A program made the translations under genes and the position numbers. A stretch of DNA of 64,000 nt from Thermoleophilia bacterium (GTDB taxonomy: Bacteria; Actinomycetota; Thermoleophilia; BMS3ABIN01): contig JAGVMV010000047.1 in assembly GCA_020053595.1 (NCBI GenBank), positions 23,635 to 87,634 on the forward strand. The letters run 5' to 3'. Shown piece by piece: positions 8,689 to 16,837 of the stretch (positions are counted from its first letter, which is position 1; every line of letters begins with the position of its first letter). The notes below the pieces were generated by a model. The model saw only the letters and a program-made list of their open reading frames with translations. It ran no database searches and was not told the DNA's origin.

Positions 8689-9491
8689 AAGAAGAGCATG
8701 GCAACCCGGCGCAGGAGAAAACCCATGGCCGGGAGTTTATCCCCGAGCTTCAGGCGCTGATTGGAAGCGTTTATGAGAAGGCCATCTCGGATGACGGGCT
8801 CAGCGTGGATTACGCTTCTCTCAGCGCGACGATGGAATTCCAGAACTATATTCTCGAGTCACAGCAGCTGGCTGGCTTCGATCCCGCGACGCTGGATTCA
8901 CGCGAGGCGCAACTGGCGTTCTGGATCAATCTTTACAACATCCTGGCTATTCACTGCGTTGAGCTTCTGGGGGTCAGCAGCAGCGTCTCGGAAGAGAACG
9001 GTTTCTTCGATCACCAGGCCTGTAGCATCGGTGGGCTTGCCTACTCGCTCAACGACATCGAATATGGCATCCTCAGGGGTAACATCCGCAAGCCCAACCG
9101 TGTCTGGAAACAGTTTCGAAAATGGGACCCACGGGTGCGCCTGTCTCTGGATCCGCCCGAGCCGCGCGTCGGTTTTGCGCTGGTGCGGGCCGCTCGCTCC
9201 AGTCCTCCCCTCCGCTTCTGCCAGGCGGAGCAGATAGAGGGGCAACTGCACCGGGCCGCGGTGGATTTCATCGGAAACGGTGGCGTTATTATCGACAGGG
9301 AGAAAGGGACGATGTCCGTATCACGCATCTTTCGCGACTATTCCCGGGATTTTGGTGGAGATCAGGGAGTGATGCGCTTCATCGCCGACCATCTTGAATC
9401 ACCGGACGATGCCGGCTGCCTGCGTTCCCGGGCCGGCAAACTCAAGGTCCAGTTTCAGGAATTCAACTGGGCCCTGAACCGTGCGATCTAG
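8685..9491 (+). CDS. DUF547 domain protein
   Basis: A DUF547 protein, a family without an assigned reaction. The diagnostic core is SREAQLAFWINLYNILAIH, followed by FDHQACSIGGLAYSLNDIEYG and the RVGFALVRAARSSPPLRF stretch. Coding character extends upstream of the first conventional start (GTG 8805): the codons before it read ELQALIGSVYEKAI, consistent with the domain's first helix. No ATG, GTG or TTG lies in that extension before the stop at 8640. A CTG at 8685 overlaps the previous stop codon (CTGA) and is preceded by GGGAGAG at 8674-8680, so I place the start there with low certainty. The conservative coordinates are 8805-9491. It is probably co-transcribed with the YyaL-like gene. Confidence 0.75.
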   Translation: MKEEHGNPAQEKTHGREFIPELQALIGSVYEKAISDDGLSVDYASLSATMEFQNYILESQQLAGFDPATLDSREAQLAFWINLYNILAIHCVELLGVSSSVSEENGFFDHQACSIGGLAYSLNDIEYGILRGNIRKPNRVWKQFRKWDPRVRLSLDPPEPRVGFALVRAARSSPPLRFCQAEQIEGQLHRAAVDFIGNGGVIIDREKGTMSVSRIFRDYSRDFGGDQGVMRFIADHLESPDDAGCLRSRAGKLKVQFQEFNWALNRAI

Positions 9492-9535
9492 CGGCAGGCC
9501 GCGCATCTTTCTGGTACGAGGATTTGCCCAGATGA

Positions 9536-10072
9536 TCAGATCCCCCGATCGAGCAGCGCCTGTTCCAGGTCGATGTGGTCTGTCTCGATGGAGGTCAGCA
9601 CCATGAACACCCGCTTGATCCGCTCTTCGACAGCTTCGTCTGCAGCCTGCCCGTAGAAAGCCGCCGCGGCGATTTCGCGTTCGTGGGCGGCCACGATATT
9701 CTCATGGTCGTCGTCGGTGGCGACATCTTCGCCCGCTCCCGGTTCGGGCAATTCGACCTTCAGTATCTTTTTTATCGTGGAGGCGTGTTCGGCCTCAATC
9801 TTGGCCAGGTTCTTGAAAATACACTGCAGTTCGATATTTCGGGTACGCGCCATCGCGTCACGGTAGAAGGGAGCATTGTTGACTTCGAGCTGGAGCGCCC
9901 TTTGCAGGTTGGTGCGGGAGATTTCGCTGATTTCACCCAGGGCCTCGTTCTCATCCACCCAGTCCGCCGCGGGTACGAGGTAGGACTCGGAGGCGCCACA
10001 GAACGGGCAGTTACTGGGTTTTTCGGTTCCCATGCAAGGATCACCACAGATCAGGCAACGGTAGAATTTCAA
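9536..10072 (-). CDS. Reverse-rubrerythrin-like protein (N-terminal Cys4 module, C-terminal ferritin-like domain)
   Basis: A 178-residue protein with a rubredoxin-like four-cysteine module at the N-terminus (YRCLICGDPC ... NCPFCG) and a ferritin-like four-helix domain after it. Possible di-iron ligands are the ExxH pairs EAEH and ETDH plus glutamates in LQLEVNNAPFY and HEREIAAAAFY. Such proteins act in peroxide and oxygen defence of anaerobes (family knowledge). The order of domains is the reverse of classical rubrerythrin. The start was taken as TTG 10072, giving MKFYRCLICG, because AAGGGAG stands eight bases upstream; the longer frame to 10156 adds 28 residues without family resemblance. 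It stands alone, convergent to the DUF547 gene. Confidence 0.8.
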   Translation of the reverse strand: MKFYRCLICGDPCMGTEKPSNCPFCGASESYLVPAADWVDENEALGEISEISRTNLQRALQLEVNNAPFYRDAMARTRNIELQCIFKNLAKIEAEHASTIKKILKVELPEPGAGEDVATDDDHENIVAAHEREIAAAAFYGQAADEAVEERIKRVFMVLTSIETDHIDLEQALLDRGI

Positions 10073-10506
10073 AAGTTTGCTCCCTTGATAGAAGAGTATC
10101 AATCCGGTTTTGAAGCAGGCACGGGAAATTGTATAGCCGCCGCCGCTTAAAAGCACTATCAGAAAAGGTGGTCTTTCAGAGATGGGTGGCCGGGCTCATA
10201 CGAGAGCTGAGGCGATAGGATCTTCATTATAGATAAACATCCCAGCGGCAGCTGGACGAAAAATAAATAGAGTAACTTGTCAACCAGACGGTGCTCGGGG
10301 CAAACACTCAAGCTAAACCTCAGGCTTATGATGATAAAAAACAAATGTGTGCAATTTGCGGAATAAACTTTTTCGTTGCCCCCTTTACCAGTCCAGGCAG
10401 GGTGGCTATGATAGCTATCTAGAGGCAGGAATTTGGCGCACAACCACGAAATGTTGTGTATCGGTGCCAAATCAGCAACAATACCTAGTAATGACAGGAT
10501 TTTTCC
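10073..10506. other. Intergenic region upstream of nrdR, no gene recognised
   Basis: These 434 bases have lower GC than their surroundings. A 103-codon minus-strand frame here (10159-10470) has no recognisable features and is not accepted as a gene. The region should contain the promoters of the leftward rubrerythrin gene and the rightward nrdR. The only structure I can name is the inverted repeat at 10432-10471. Confidence 0.5.
10432..10471. repeat. Imperfect inverted repeat upstream of nrdR (candidate operator)
   Basis: CACAAC (10439-10444) and GTTGTG (10453-10458) flank an eight-base spacer. They lie inside a wider pair TTTGGC (10432-10437) and GCCAAA (10466-10471). The element ends 35 bases before the nrdR start. 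It does not match the usual NrdR box closely, so any operator function is inference. Confidence 0.45.
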
Positions 10507-10950
10507 TTGAAGTGCCCTTTTTGTAATTCCACCGAAATAAAAGTGGTGGATTCCCGCGATACGGAATCGCGGGACGCAATTCGCCGCCGGCGTGAGTGCC
10601 TGATTTGCCAGCGACGCTTTACGACATACGAGCGGGTTGAGGAAACACCTCTGACAGTGATCAAGAGGGCGGGAGAGCGAGAGTTGTTCTCTCGCTCGAA
10701 GCTTCTCAATGGATTGCTGCGGGCGTGTGAGAAGCGCTCCATCGAGACGGCGACACTGGAGCAGCTCATCGAAGAGATCGAAGCCGAGCTGCGCAATGAG
10801 TTCAAGACGGAAGTGCCCTCGGCGGAGATCGGCGAACGGGCACTGGCCAAACTTAAAGGCCTGGACAAGGTGGCTTATGTTCGCTTTGCCTCGGTCTACC
10901 GTCAGTTTGAGGATGTGGAAGAGTTTCAGCGGGTGCTGGCCAAGCTTTAG
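10507..10950 (+). CDS. nrdR: Transcriptional repressor NrdR
   Basis: A 147-residue NrdR, the ATP/dATP-sensing repressor of ribonucleotide reductase genes. The N-terminal zinc ribbon is CPFCNS at residues 3-8 with CLICQRRF at about 31-38. It is followed by an ATP-cone domain (PLTVIKRAGERELFSRSKL) and the conserved VAYVRFASVYRQF segment. The start is a TTG at 10507 (reads MKCPFCNS, the invariant family N-terminus). It directly precedes nrdJ, its expected target. A palindrome lies 35 bases upstream. Confidence 0.96.
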   Translation: MKCPFCNSTEIKVVDSRDTESRDAIRRRRECLICQRRFTTYERVEETPLTVIKRAGERELFSRSKLLNGLLRACEKRSIETATLEQLIEEIEAELRNEFKTEVPSAEIGERALAKLKGLDKVAYVRFASVYRQFEDVEEFQRVLAKL

Positions 10951-11088
10951 CCGGCTCCGCCAGGATTGCGGGTTTGTGGGGACCCAGTATAAGGCGGTTC
11001 GCGGGATGGATTATGGTTCGTCTTTCCGTCCGGCGGGCATTCTACAATCTGGAAACGAGCAGGATTTGCAAGAAAGGGGAAAACCAGC

Positions 11089-13371
11089 ATGCTAGCCAAC
11101 CAGTCTCACGAGATCACCGAAAAGGGTTCCCGGGTTACAGCCCATCCTTTACAGCCACAGCTTTCTCCCAATGCCATGAAGGTGCTTGAAAAGCGCTATC
11201 TGAAAAAGGATGAGGAAGGAAACCCGGTTGAGACTCCGGTTGAAATGTTTCGGCGCGTAGCCCGTACTATCGCCAGCGCCGATCTGCTTCACAATCCCGA
11301 GGCTGATATTGACGCCGTGGAAGAAGAGTTTTACCGGATGATGGCGCGGCTCGAGTTCCTCCCCAACTCCCCGACGCTGATGAATGCAGGCCGCGAGCTC
11401 GGCCAGCTGTCCGCCTGTTTTGTATTACCGGTCGGCGACTCCATGGAGAGCATCTTCGACGCCATTAAGAACACGGCACTGATCCACAAAAGTGGCGGCG
11501 GCACCGGCTTCTCTTTCTCCCGGGTCCGGCCCAGCAGCGACGTGGTCCTTTCCACCAAGGGTGTTTCCAGCGGCCCGATTTCCTTCATGACCGTATTTGA
11601 CGCCGCTACCGAGACGATCAAACAGGGTGGCACCAGGCGAGGCGCGAACATGGGCATCCTCAGGGTGGACCATCCCGACATTCTGGATTTTATCGTCTGC
11701 AAGCAGAGCAATGACAAGCTCAATAATTTCAATATCTCCGTGGCTCTAACAGAGGAGTTCATGGAAGCAGTGGAGAGCGGCGGCGAATACGATATCATCA
11801 ACCCAAGGACCGGTAAAATAGTCAAGAGCCTGGACGCCCGGCGGGTCTTCGACATGGTCGTTAATCTGGCCTGGAAAAACGGCGACCCGGGCATTATCTT
11901 CCTCGACCGCATCAACCGTGATAATCCCACCCCCCACATCGGCGAAATAGAGAGCACCAATCCCTGCGGCGAACAGCCACTGTTGCCATACGAGTCATGC
12001 AATCTGGGTTCGATTAACCTTTCCCGGGTTGCCGGGCCGAATGGCGGCATCGATTACGAACAGCTGGGGCGTGTGGTCGACAGCGCCGTCCATTTCCTGG
12101 ATAACGTCATCGACGTCAACAATTATCCCCTGCCGGAGATCGAGGATATGACCAAGGGCAACCGCAAGATCGGCCTTGGGGTCATGGGTTTTGCCGACAT
12201 GCTGATCGAGATGGGTATCCCTTACAATTCGGATGAAGCGGTTGCCGTAGCCGAAGAAATAATGTCCTTCATTCAGGAGCGCAGCCTCAGCTATTCTTCA
12301 AAGCTTGCTGAAGAGCGAGGTGTCTTCCCCAATTTTGCGGGCAGCGTCTATGACACCGAAGGTGGCACCAGGGTACGCAATGCCACGACGACCACCATCG
12401 CGCCCACCGGCACCCTGAGTATCCTTGCCAACTGCTCCAGTGGCATCGAGCCGCTGTTCGCCCTCTCCTATATCCGTAACGTACTCGACAACACCGAGAT
12501 GGTGGAGACCCACAAGATATTTGAGCAGATGGCCAAGGACGGCGGTTTCTACAGCGAGGAGTTGATGAAAGAGATCGCCAAGAAGGGAACCGTGGCCGAT
12601 CTGCCGGAGGTTCCCGACACGCTCAAACTGATCTTTGCGACTGCTCACGATGTGGTTCCGGAGTGGCACGTCCGCATGCAGGCGGCGTTCCAGAAATATA
12701 CCGATAACGCAGTTTCCAAAACGGTCAACTTCTCTCATGACGCGACCGTCGCCGATGTCGAGCAGGTTTATATGCTCGCTTACAAGACGGGTTGCAAGGG
12801 CGTGACAATTTACCGCGACGGCAGCCGCGAGGCGCAGGTTCTGAATATCGGCGGCGTCAAGAGGGCGGAAGCCGAAGCGGTAATCGCTCCCGGCCAGGTC
12901 AAGCCGCGACCGCGTCCCGACGTGACCACCGGGGCGACGGCCAAGGTGAACACCGGATGCGGCAGCCTGTATGTAACGATCAATGAGGACGAGCACGGTC
13001 TTTGTGAGGTTTTTTCCTCCATGGGCCGGGCGGGTGCCTGCAAGGCGGCCCAGTCCGAGGCGGTCAGCCGGCTCATTTCGCTGGCACTGCGGTCGGGTGT
13101 CGACACCGGCGCCATTCTCAAGTCGATCAAGGGCATCCGCTGTCCGTCCCCGGCGCTGGGCGGGGCCGCGTCCTGTCCGGATGCAATCGCCCAGGCTGTG
13201 ATCGAACATATGGAACGGGCTCCGCACCTGTCGGAAGATGGAACCAGCACCGTGCTGCCATCATCTGCGCAGATCAGCGCCTGTCCCGAGTGTCCGGAAT
13301 GTGGTGGCATGGTAGAGTTTGGTGAGGGCTGCGTCTTCTGCCGCTTTTGTGGGTTTTCCAAATGTGGCTAG
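11089..13371 (+). CDS. nrdJ: Adenosylcobalamin-dependent (class II) ribonucleoside-diphosphate reductase
   Basis: A 760-residue class II ribonucleotide reductase that makes deoxynucleotides with B12 and without oxygen. Visible elements are the barrel start PNSPTLMNAGRELGQLSACFVLPVG with the active-site cysteine, the glycyl-rich SGGGTGFSFSRVRP, the NPCGEQPLLPYESCNLGS motif carrying the second and third catalytic cysteines, and ATTTIAPTGTLSILANCSSG. The C-terminus has a TSCPD-like region (NTGCGSLYVTINEDE) and ends in a zinc ribbon CPECPECGG ... CRFCGFSKCG. The ATG at 11089 follows AAAGGGG. A 138-bp gap separates it from nrdR; no cobalamin riboswitch was recognised there. Confidence 0.95.
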   Translation: MLANQSHEITEKGSRVTAHPLQPQLSPNAMKVLEKRYLKKDEEGNPVETPVEMFRRVARTIASADLLHNPEADIDAVEEEFYRMMARLEFLPNSPTLMNAGRELGQLSACFVLPVGDSMESIFDAIKNTALIHKSGGGTGFSFSRVRPSSDVVLSTKGVSSGPISFMTVFDAATETIKQGGTRRGANMGILRVDHPDILDFIVCKQSNDKLNNFNISVALTEEFMEAVESGGEYDIINPRTGKIVKSLDARRVFDMVVNLAWKNGDPGIIFLDRINRDNPTPHIGEIESTNPCGEQPLLPYESCNLGSINLSRVAGPNGGIDYEQLGRVVDSAVHFLDNVIDVNNYPLPEIEDMTKGNRKIGLGVMGFADMLIEMGIPYNSDEAVAVAEEIMSFIQERSLSYSSKLAEERGVFPNFAGSVYDTEGGTRVRNATTTTIAPTGTLSILANCSSGIEPLFALSYIRNVLDNTEMVETHKIFEQMAKDGGFYSEELMKEIAKKGTVADLPEVPDTLKLIFATAHDVVPEWHVRMQAAFQKYTDNAVSKTVNFSHDATVADVEQVYMLAYKTGCKGVTIYRDGSREAQVLNIGGVKRAEAEAVIAPGQVKPRPRPDVTTGATAKVNTGCGSLYVTINEDEHGLCEVFSSMGRAGACKAAQSEAVSRLISLALRSGVDTGAILKSIKGIRCPSPALGGAASCPDAIAQAVIEHMERAPHLSEDGTSTVLPSSAQISACPECPECGGMVEFGEGCVFCRFCGFSKCG

Positions 13372-13459
13372 ATACGGTTAGATGTTTTTTGCAGCGGATA
13401 GGCAACTGGTAACTACCTCACCGGCAGGAAGTTGTGGTTTGAGTGCGTAAATATAACTT

Positions 13460-14404
13460 ATGACTTCTGGTCAGGAATCGCGGCCCCTGCGGGGCGATAA
13501 GCGAGCCGGCGCCAAGCGGCGCCCGGCGGTGTCGCGCAAACCGCGCAAGCTTCTTCCTCTAAGGGTGGACAACCGCCGGACCAAGCAGCGGCTGATTATC
13601 CTGGCCCTCGTTTGCATGAACTTCTTTTTCCTTTGGCTCGCCCTCACGGTTTTCGCCCAGGCGGATTTCTGGCCACTGCTTGCGGCCCCCATTCTTGTTT
13701 CGGCATGGTTCTTTTATGAGGTTGGGGCTGTGGCGACTGTTATCGTGACCGGTATTCTTCTGGTTCAGACCTCCTTCGAAAAGAATGGCGCCATCCTCAT
13801 AGCCGTGGCCACTTTCGGGGTTATAGGAGTCATGCTGGGCTGGGGGCAGCGACGGCAGCGGCGGCTTCACCGGCACGTCTTGAGGTCGTCGCTCACCGAC
13901 TCCCTCACGGGGCTATACAATTTTGGTTCCTTTATGGAATGCCTCGACCGTGAGATGCGGCGTGTGGACCGATACGGGGGCGCGGTCACTTTGGTGATGT
14001 TCGACATCGATCACTTCAAGATGTTTAACGATCGCTTTGGCCACCAGGCTGGAAACGAGGCGCTCAGGATCGTGGCCGCCATGCTCAGAAAACAAAAACG
14101 CGAATCGGATATCGTGGCTCGCTTTGGCGGCGAGGAGTTTGTCCTGCTCTTTCCCGGGAAAGAAGCATCGGGCGTCGAAACAGCCAGACGCATGCGCAAG
14201 GCGATTTCCCAGATTCGCGTTCCGGTAGGCGGTGGCGCCACGACTGAGATCACGGTGAGCGCCGGAGTGGCCTGTTACCCCAATGGCGCCGCGTCCAAGG
14301 AAGAGCTGCTGGACAAGGTCGACCAGCTTCTTTATGCCTCCAAGCGCAAAGGCCGCAACCGCGTCAGCGTCGCGCCCCCCAGGCGCCGGCTCGCGGCTTC
14401 ATAG
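13460..14404 (+). CDS. Membrane-anchored diguanylate cyclase (GGDEF domain)
   Basis: A 314-residue protein with a basic cytoplasmic N-terminus, about three or four hydrophobic segments between residues 45 and 130 (for example LIILALVCMNFFFLWLALTV and FGVIGVMLGWG), and a C-terminal GGDEF domain. The catalytic signature reads GGEEF. An RxxD inhibitory site (RESD) lies five residues before it, so product inhibition by c-di-GMP is expected. No extracellular sensor domain is obvious. The gene follows nrdJ after 88 bases and is probably expressed separately. The substrate is GTP, the product c-di-GMP (family knowledge). Confidence 0.9.
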   Translation: MTSGQESRPLRGDKRAGAKRRPAVSRKPRKLLPLRVDNRRTKQRLIILALVCMNFFFLWLALTVFAQADFWPLLAAPILVSAWFFYEVGAVATVIVTGILLVQTSFEKNGAILIAVATFGVIGVMLGWGQRRQRRLHRHVLRSSLTDSLTGLYNFGSFMECLDREMRRVDRYGGAVTLVMFDIDHFKMFNDRFGHQAGNEALRIVAAMLRKQKRESDIVARFGGEEFVLLFPGKEASGVETARRMRKAISQIRVPVGGGATTEITVSAGVACYPNGAASKEELLDKVDQLLYASKRKGRNRVSVAPPRRRLAAS

Positions 14405-14521
14405 GAGCAGGGGCGAGAACACTTCGCAGCCGATGGATTGGCCGAAAAAGTTTTTTCAATGCGCACGATCAGCTTCGTTGATTCCCGGAAAGTATGATTA
14501 TGAGCGAAAAGGGGTATTAGC

Positions 14522-14797
14522 TTGGACATGCAAGAAAAAGCGCCAAAACCCAAGACCGAGAAGATCCGTGTGAGCATCGAGACCGGCAGCTGCACTATCG
14601 TGGGTACCGTTCATACTCCGGCAATATCTTATCGCAGCCGGCTTTCCGACCTGCTCAACCAGAAGGAAGCGACCTTTCTCTCGGTCACCGACGCGGCCGT
14701 TTACAGGCTGGATGACATGGAAGAGCCGGCGTATTCCACTCCCTACCTGGCGGTGAACCTGGGTAGCATCGAGATGGTGCGTCCTCTGGAGGGCTAG
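14522..14797 (+). CDS. Small conserved protein of unknown function (DUF6812-like)
   Basis: A 91-residue soluble protein with no signal peptide. The beta-rich layout (ETGSCTIVGTVHTPA, RLSDLLNQKEATFLSVTDAAVY, LAVNLGSIEMVRP) resembles small DUF6812-type proteins; I do not know a function. AAAAGGGG before the TTG at 14522 supports translation, and ATG 14528 is an alternative. Its stop codon shares bases with that of the convergent membrane protein (14794-14797). Confidence 0.65.
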   Translation: MDMQEKAPKPKTEKIRVSIETGSCTIVGTVHTPAISYRSRLSDLLNQKEATFLSVTDAAVYRLDDMEEPAYSTPYLAVNLGSIEMVRPLEG

Positions 14798-15243
14798 GCG
14801 TTTTCTGCTACTGGTTGCAGCAGCAGGTAGCAGACCAGGACGAGAAAAAAGACCTCTATGGTGGTCAAAAGGGTGGCAAGCCAGAGCAGGAATCTGGCAA
14901 AGCGGGTGCCGACGGACCCTTTTGAAAGCCTGCGTTTTTCCAGTCGTCCCGAAACCAGGTAGAAGATGTGAAATATCCCGAAGGCGAAGCCCCCGTAGAA
15001 GAACTGCCACTCTGGCCCCGCATATCGCAATAGCAGGTAGTAATAAAAGATTTCCACCAGCAACACAAGGACATTCAGACGATAACCGGCCTCGACCATC
15101 ATTTCGAACTCAATTCCTGGCAGTTCCTCCTGTAAGCGCTGCCTCTTCTGGCCAAGGTCACGAAAAGCCCTTGGCGCCAGCGACAGTGTGAAAACGCTTC
15201 CGGCGATCATCAGCAGCGTATAGAAAAAAAGTAATATCCGCAT
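14794..15243 (-). CDS. Integral membrane protein, four predicted helices, unknown function
   Basis: A 149-residue protein. Hydrophobic stretches are ILLFFYTLLMIAGSVFTLSL at the N-terminus, LNVLVLLVEIFYYYLLL, FFYGGFAFGIFHIFYLVSG and LATLLTTIEVFFLVLVCYLLL. A charged segment (RAFRDLGQKRQRLQEELPGIE) follows the first helix. I recognise no family. It lies 21 bases downstream of another membrane protein on the same strand, so the two may be co-transcribed and work together. Confidence 0.6.
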   Translation of the reverse strand: MRILLFFYTLLMIAGSVFTLSLAPRAFRDLGQKRQRLQEELPGIEFEMMVEAGYRLNVLVLLVEIFYYYLLLRYAGPEWQFFYGGFAFGIFHIFYLVSGRLEKRRLSKGSVGTRFARFLLWLATLLTTIEVFFLVLVCYLLLQPVAENA

Positions 15244-15264
15244 GGTCAGCTCTTGCCGGTTCGC

Positions 15265-16182
15265 CTATGGTTTTTGTCCACGGCCATCACCACGGCCGCG
15301 GCGGTTCTCGTCCGGCTCAGCGAGAAAGCGCAGGTAGAGAAGGTCCGCGTTTGCCAGCAGGAAGAAGATGGATAAAAGCGGTAGTGCGGGAACGCCGATT
15401 TCCAGGCTGACGCCGACCAGCATTGTGGATACAAATGACAGCGCCAGCGCCAGCGCTGTCAGAGTTCGGCGCAGGCGCCACAAGAGAGTGCAGCCGACGA
15501 ACAGCGAGAAGAAAATAATGTCGCTGACACCGAGCCGCGAGACGGCGTCGGCGCCAAATACCGGCAGATTTATGGTGAAATAGTCAATCCAGGGACCGCC
15601 GCTTTCCACCATTTTTTTCGTCGGGCCCAAAAATACACTCCATATATCCACGCCAATAATGAGCGCGCAAATCAGCAACACCTGACTTATCGATGTCAGC
15701 ATCAGGGCGATCCAGAGGCCGGCGCTGGTTGCGAAGACGATCTTGGCCAGGCTTTCAACGGGTCCCCATCCCTGCCAAATGGCAGTGGCGGCGGCTAGCC
15801 CGGCCATCAGGGCCAGCAACAACAACCAATGCCGTATATTTATCAGGAAGGAGAGGGTGGAAGAAATTGCGCAGACGGCTATTAGCCCCAGTGCGAAGGA
15901 AACGCCCAGCCGGGCGCTGGATTCCGGGTTTATGGATTCAGTGAAGAGCAGAGCCGCCAATACAGCGACCCCGGCGATGAAAATGCCAGCGAAGATCAAC
16001 GCCGTCCTGAGTTCGACGCTAAAGTTGAGGCTGGGCGTCCGTATTGGAATTCCTTTCAGATCTTTGCCGCGGTAGAGCCGGGCTACGCGGCTTTGTTCTA
16101 CCCTAGTATGGCGGTAATGATTCGTACCAGTCGCCAAGGACCTTGAAGGATTTCCAGAAACGGGTTTTTCGTCTTTGGTCAT
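15265..16182 (-). CDS. Polytopic membrane protein of unknown function
   Basis: Up to 305 residues, with a hydrophilic basic N-terminus of about 55 residues and roughly eight hydrophobic segments after it (for example ALIFAGIFIAGVAVLAALLF and LTALALALSFVSTMLVGVSL). No family was recognised. As drawn, its start overlaps the preceding gene's 3' end by 80 bases. A downstream start such as a TTG near 16134 (after AAGG) would shorten the overlap. The true start is therefore uncertain. It is transcribed toward the four-helix membrane protein. Confidence 0.6.
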   Translation of the reverse strand: MTKDEKPVSGNPSRSLATGTNHYRHTRVEQSRVARLYRGKDLKGIPIRTPSLNFSVELRTALIFAGIFIAGVAVLAALLFTESINPESSARLGVSFALGLIAVCAISSTLSFLINIRHWLLLLALMAGLAAATAIWQGWGPVESLAKIVFATSAGLWIALMLTSISQVLLICALIIGVDIWSVFLGPTKKMVESGGPWIDYFTINLPVFGADAVSRLGVSDIIFFSLFVGCTLLWRLRRTLTALALALSFVSTMLVGVSLEIGVPALPLLSIFFLLANADLLYLRFLAEPDENRRGRGDGRGQKP

Positions 16183-16705
16183 TGAGGGACGTATCGATCT
16201 CAGGGGTGATGAGAGCTTCTGTGGTAGGCGTGAAAGTCTGGATCTCGCCTGGTTTATATGTAAGCTCCTGCGCCAGCGGAAAGTCCATCCGGTTAACCGC
16301 CGCCAGGGCCTGCTCGCCCATGATTACCAGCAGCTTCGGCTGGATCACCATCAGTTCCCGCACCAGATATTGCGGGCAATTCTCAACAGCCTCCTCCTCA
16401 CCGGCCGTCGCGCATTTGATCACGTTGGTTCCATAGAGCAACAGCGAGTCTATTCCCAGTTTCTGGCAACCCTTCATGATCGCCTCGCCGGCGCGGCCAT
16501 AGAAGGCGACTCCTTCGGACGCTTCGCTGGGCAGCGTCTTGTACTTGATGAGGAAGATATCCGCTAATGGATGCCCGGAGCCGATGACCGGCACGGCACG
16601 CCCATGCGCGCACTTTTCGCAATGTGTGAGCTCCCGGCAGAGCTCGTTGATATCCGCGATGGCCCTGGTCAGATGTTTGTCGTGAATATCTTCAGGACTC
16701 GGCAA
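16103..16705 (-). CDS. Divergent uracil-DNA glycosylase superfamily protein
   Basis: A 200-residue protein with the fold pattern of iron-sulfur family 4/5 uracil-DNA glycosylases. The cluster cysteines appear intact: HCEKC near the N-terminus, then NVIKC, then ENC. The second half has QPKLLVIMGEQALAAVNRM, like the family's P-x-IIVxLG-x-x-A strand. The catalytic loop, normally GEAPGxxE, reads instead IKYKTLPSEASEGVAFYGR, so ordinary uracil excision cannot be assumed. The start is a TTG at 16705, preceded by AGAGG. The downstream membrane-protein gene overlaps its 3' end. Confidence 0.7.
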   Translation of the reverse strand: MPSPEDIHDKHLTRAIADINELCRELTHCEKCAHGRAVPVIGSGHPLADIFLIKYKTLPSEASEGVAFYGRAGEAIMKGCQKLGIDSLLLYGTNVIKCATAGEEEAVENCPQYLVRELMVIQPKLLVIMGEQALAAVNRMDFPLAQELTYKPGEIQTFTPTTEALITPEIDTSLNDQRRKTRFWKSFKVLGDWYESLPPY

Positions 16706-16837
16706 TTGTACCTCTTGTGAAGAATGGAAGCGGCAGCCCGTGTTTTCCGGTCAGAAGAGCCTCTAAAGCGGCATCTTTTCCACCCGCAAGCTATTAGTTA
16801 TTAGCCGCCAGTTGGACAAATCCTTTAAGAGGTGAAC

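Noticed and set aside
10159..10470. 103-codon minus-strand frame upstream of nrdR
   Set aside because: No ribosome binding site, no recognisable motif, and it overlaps the palindrome and promoter area.
10951..11088. Cobalamin riboswitch before nrdJ
   Set aside because: No B12-box-like sequence or matching stems were found in the 138-base gap.
12298..13227. 309-codon minus-strand frame opposite nrdJ
   Set aside because: Lies wholly opposite the well-supported nrdJ and lacks family features.
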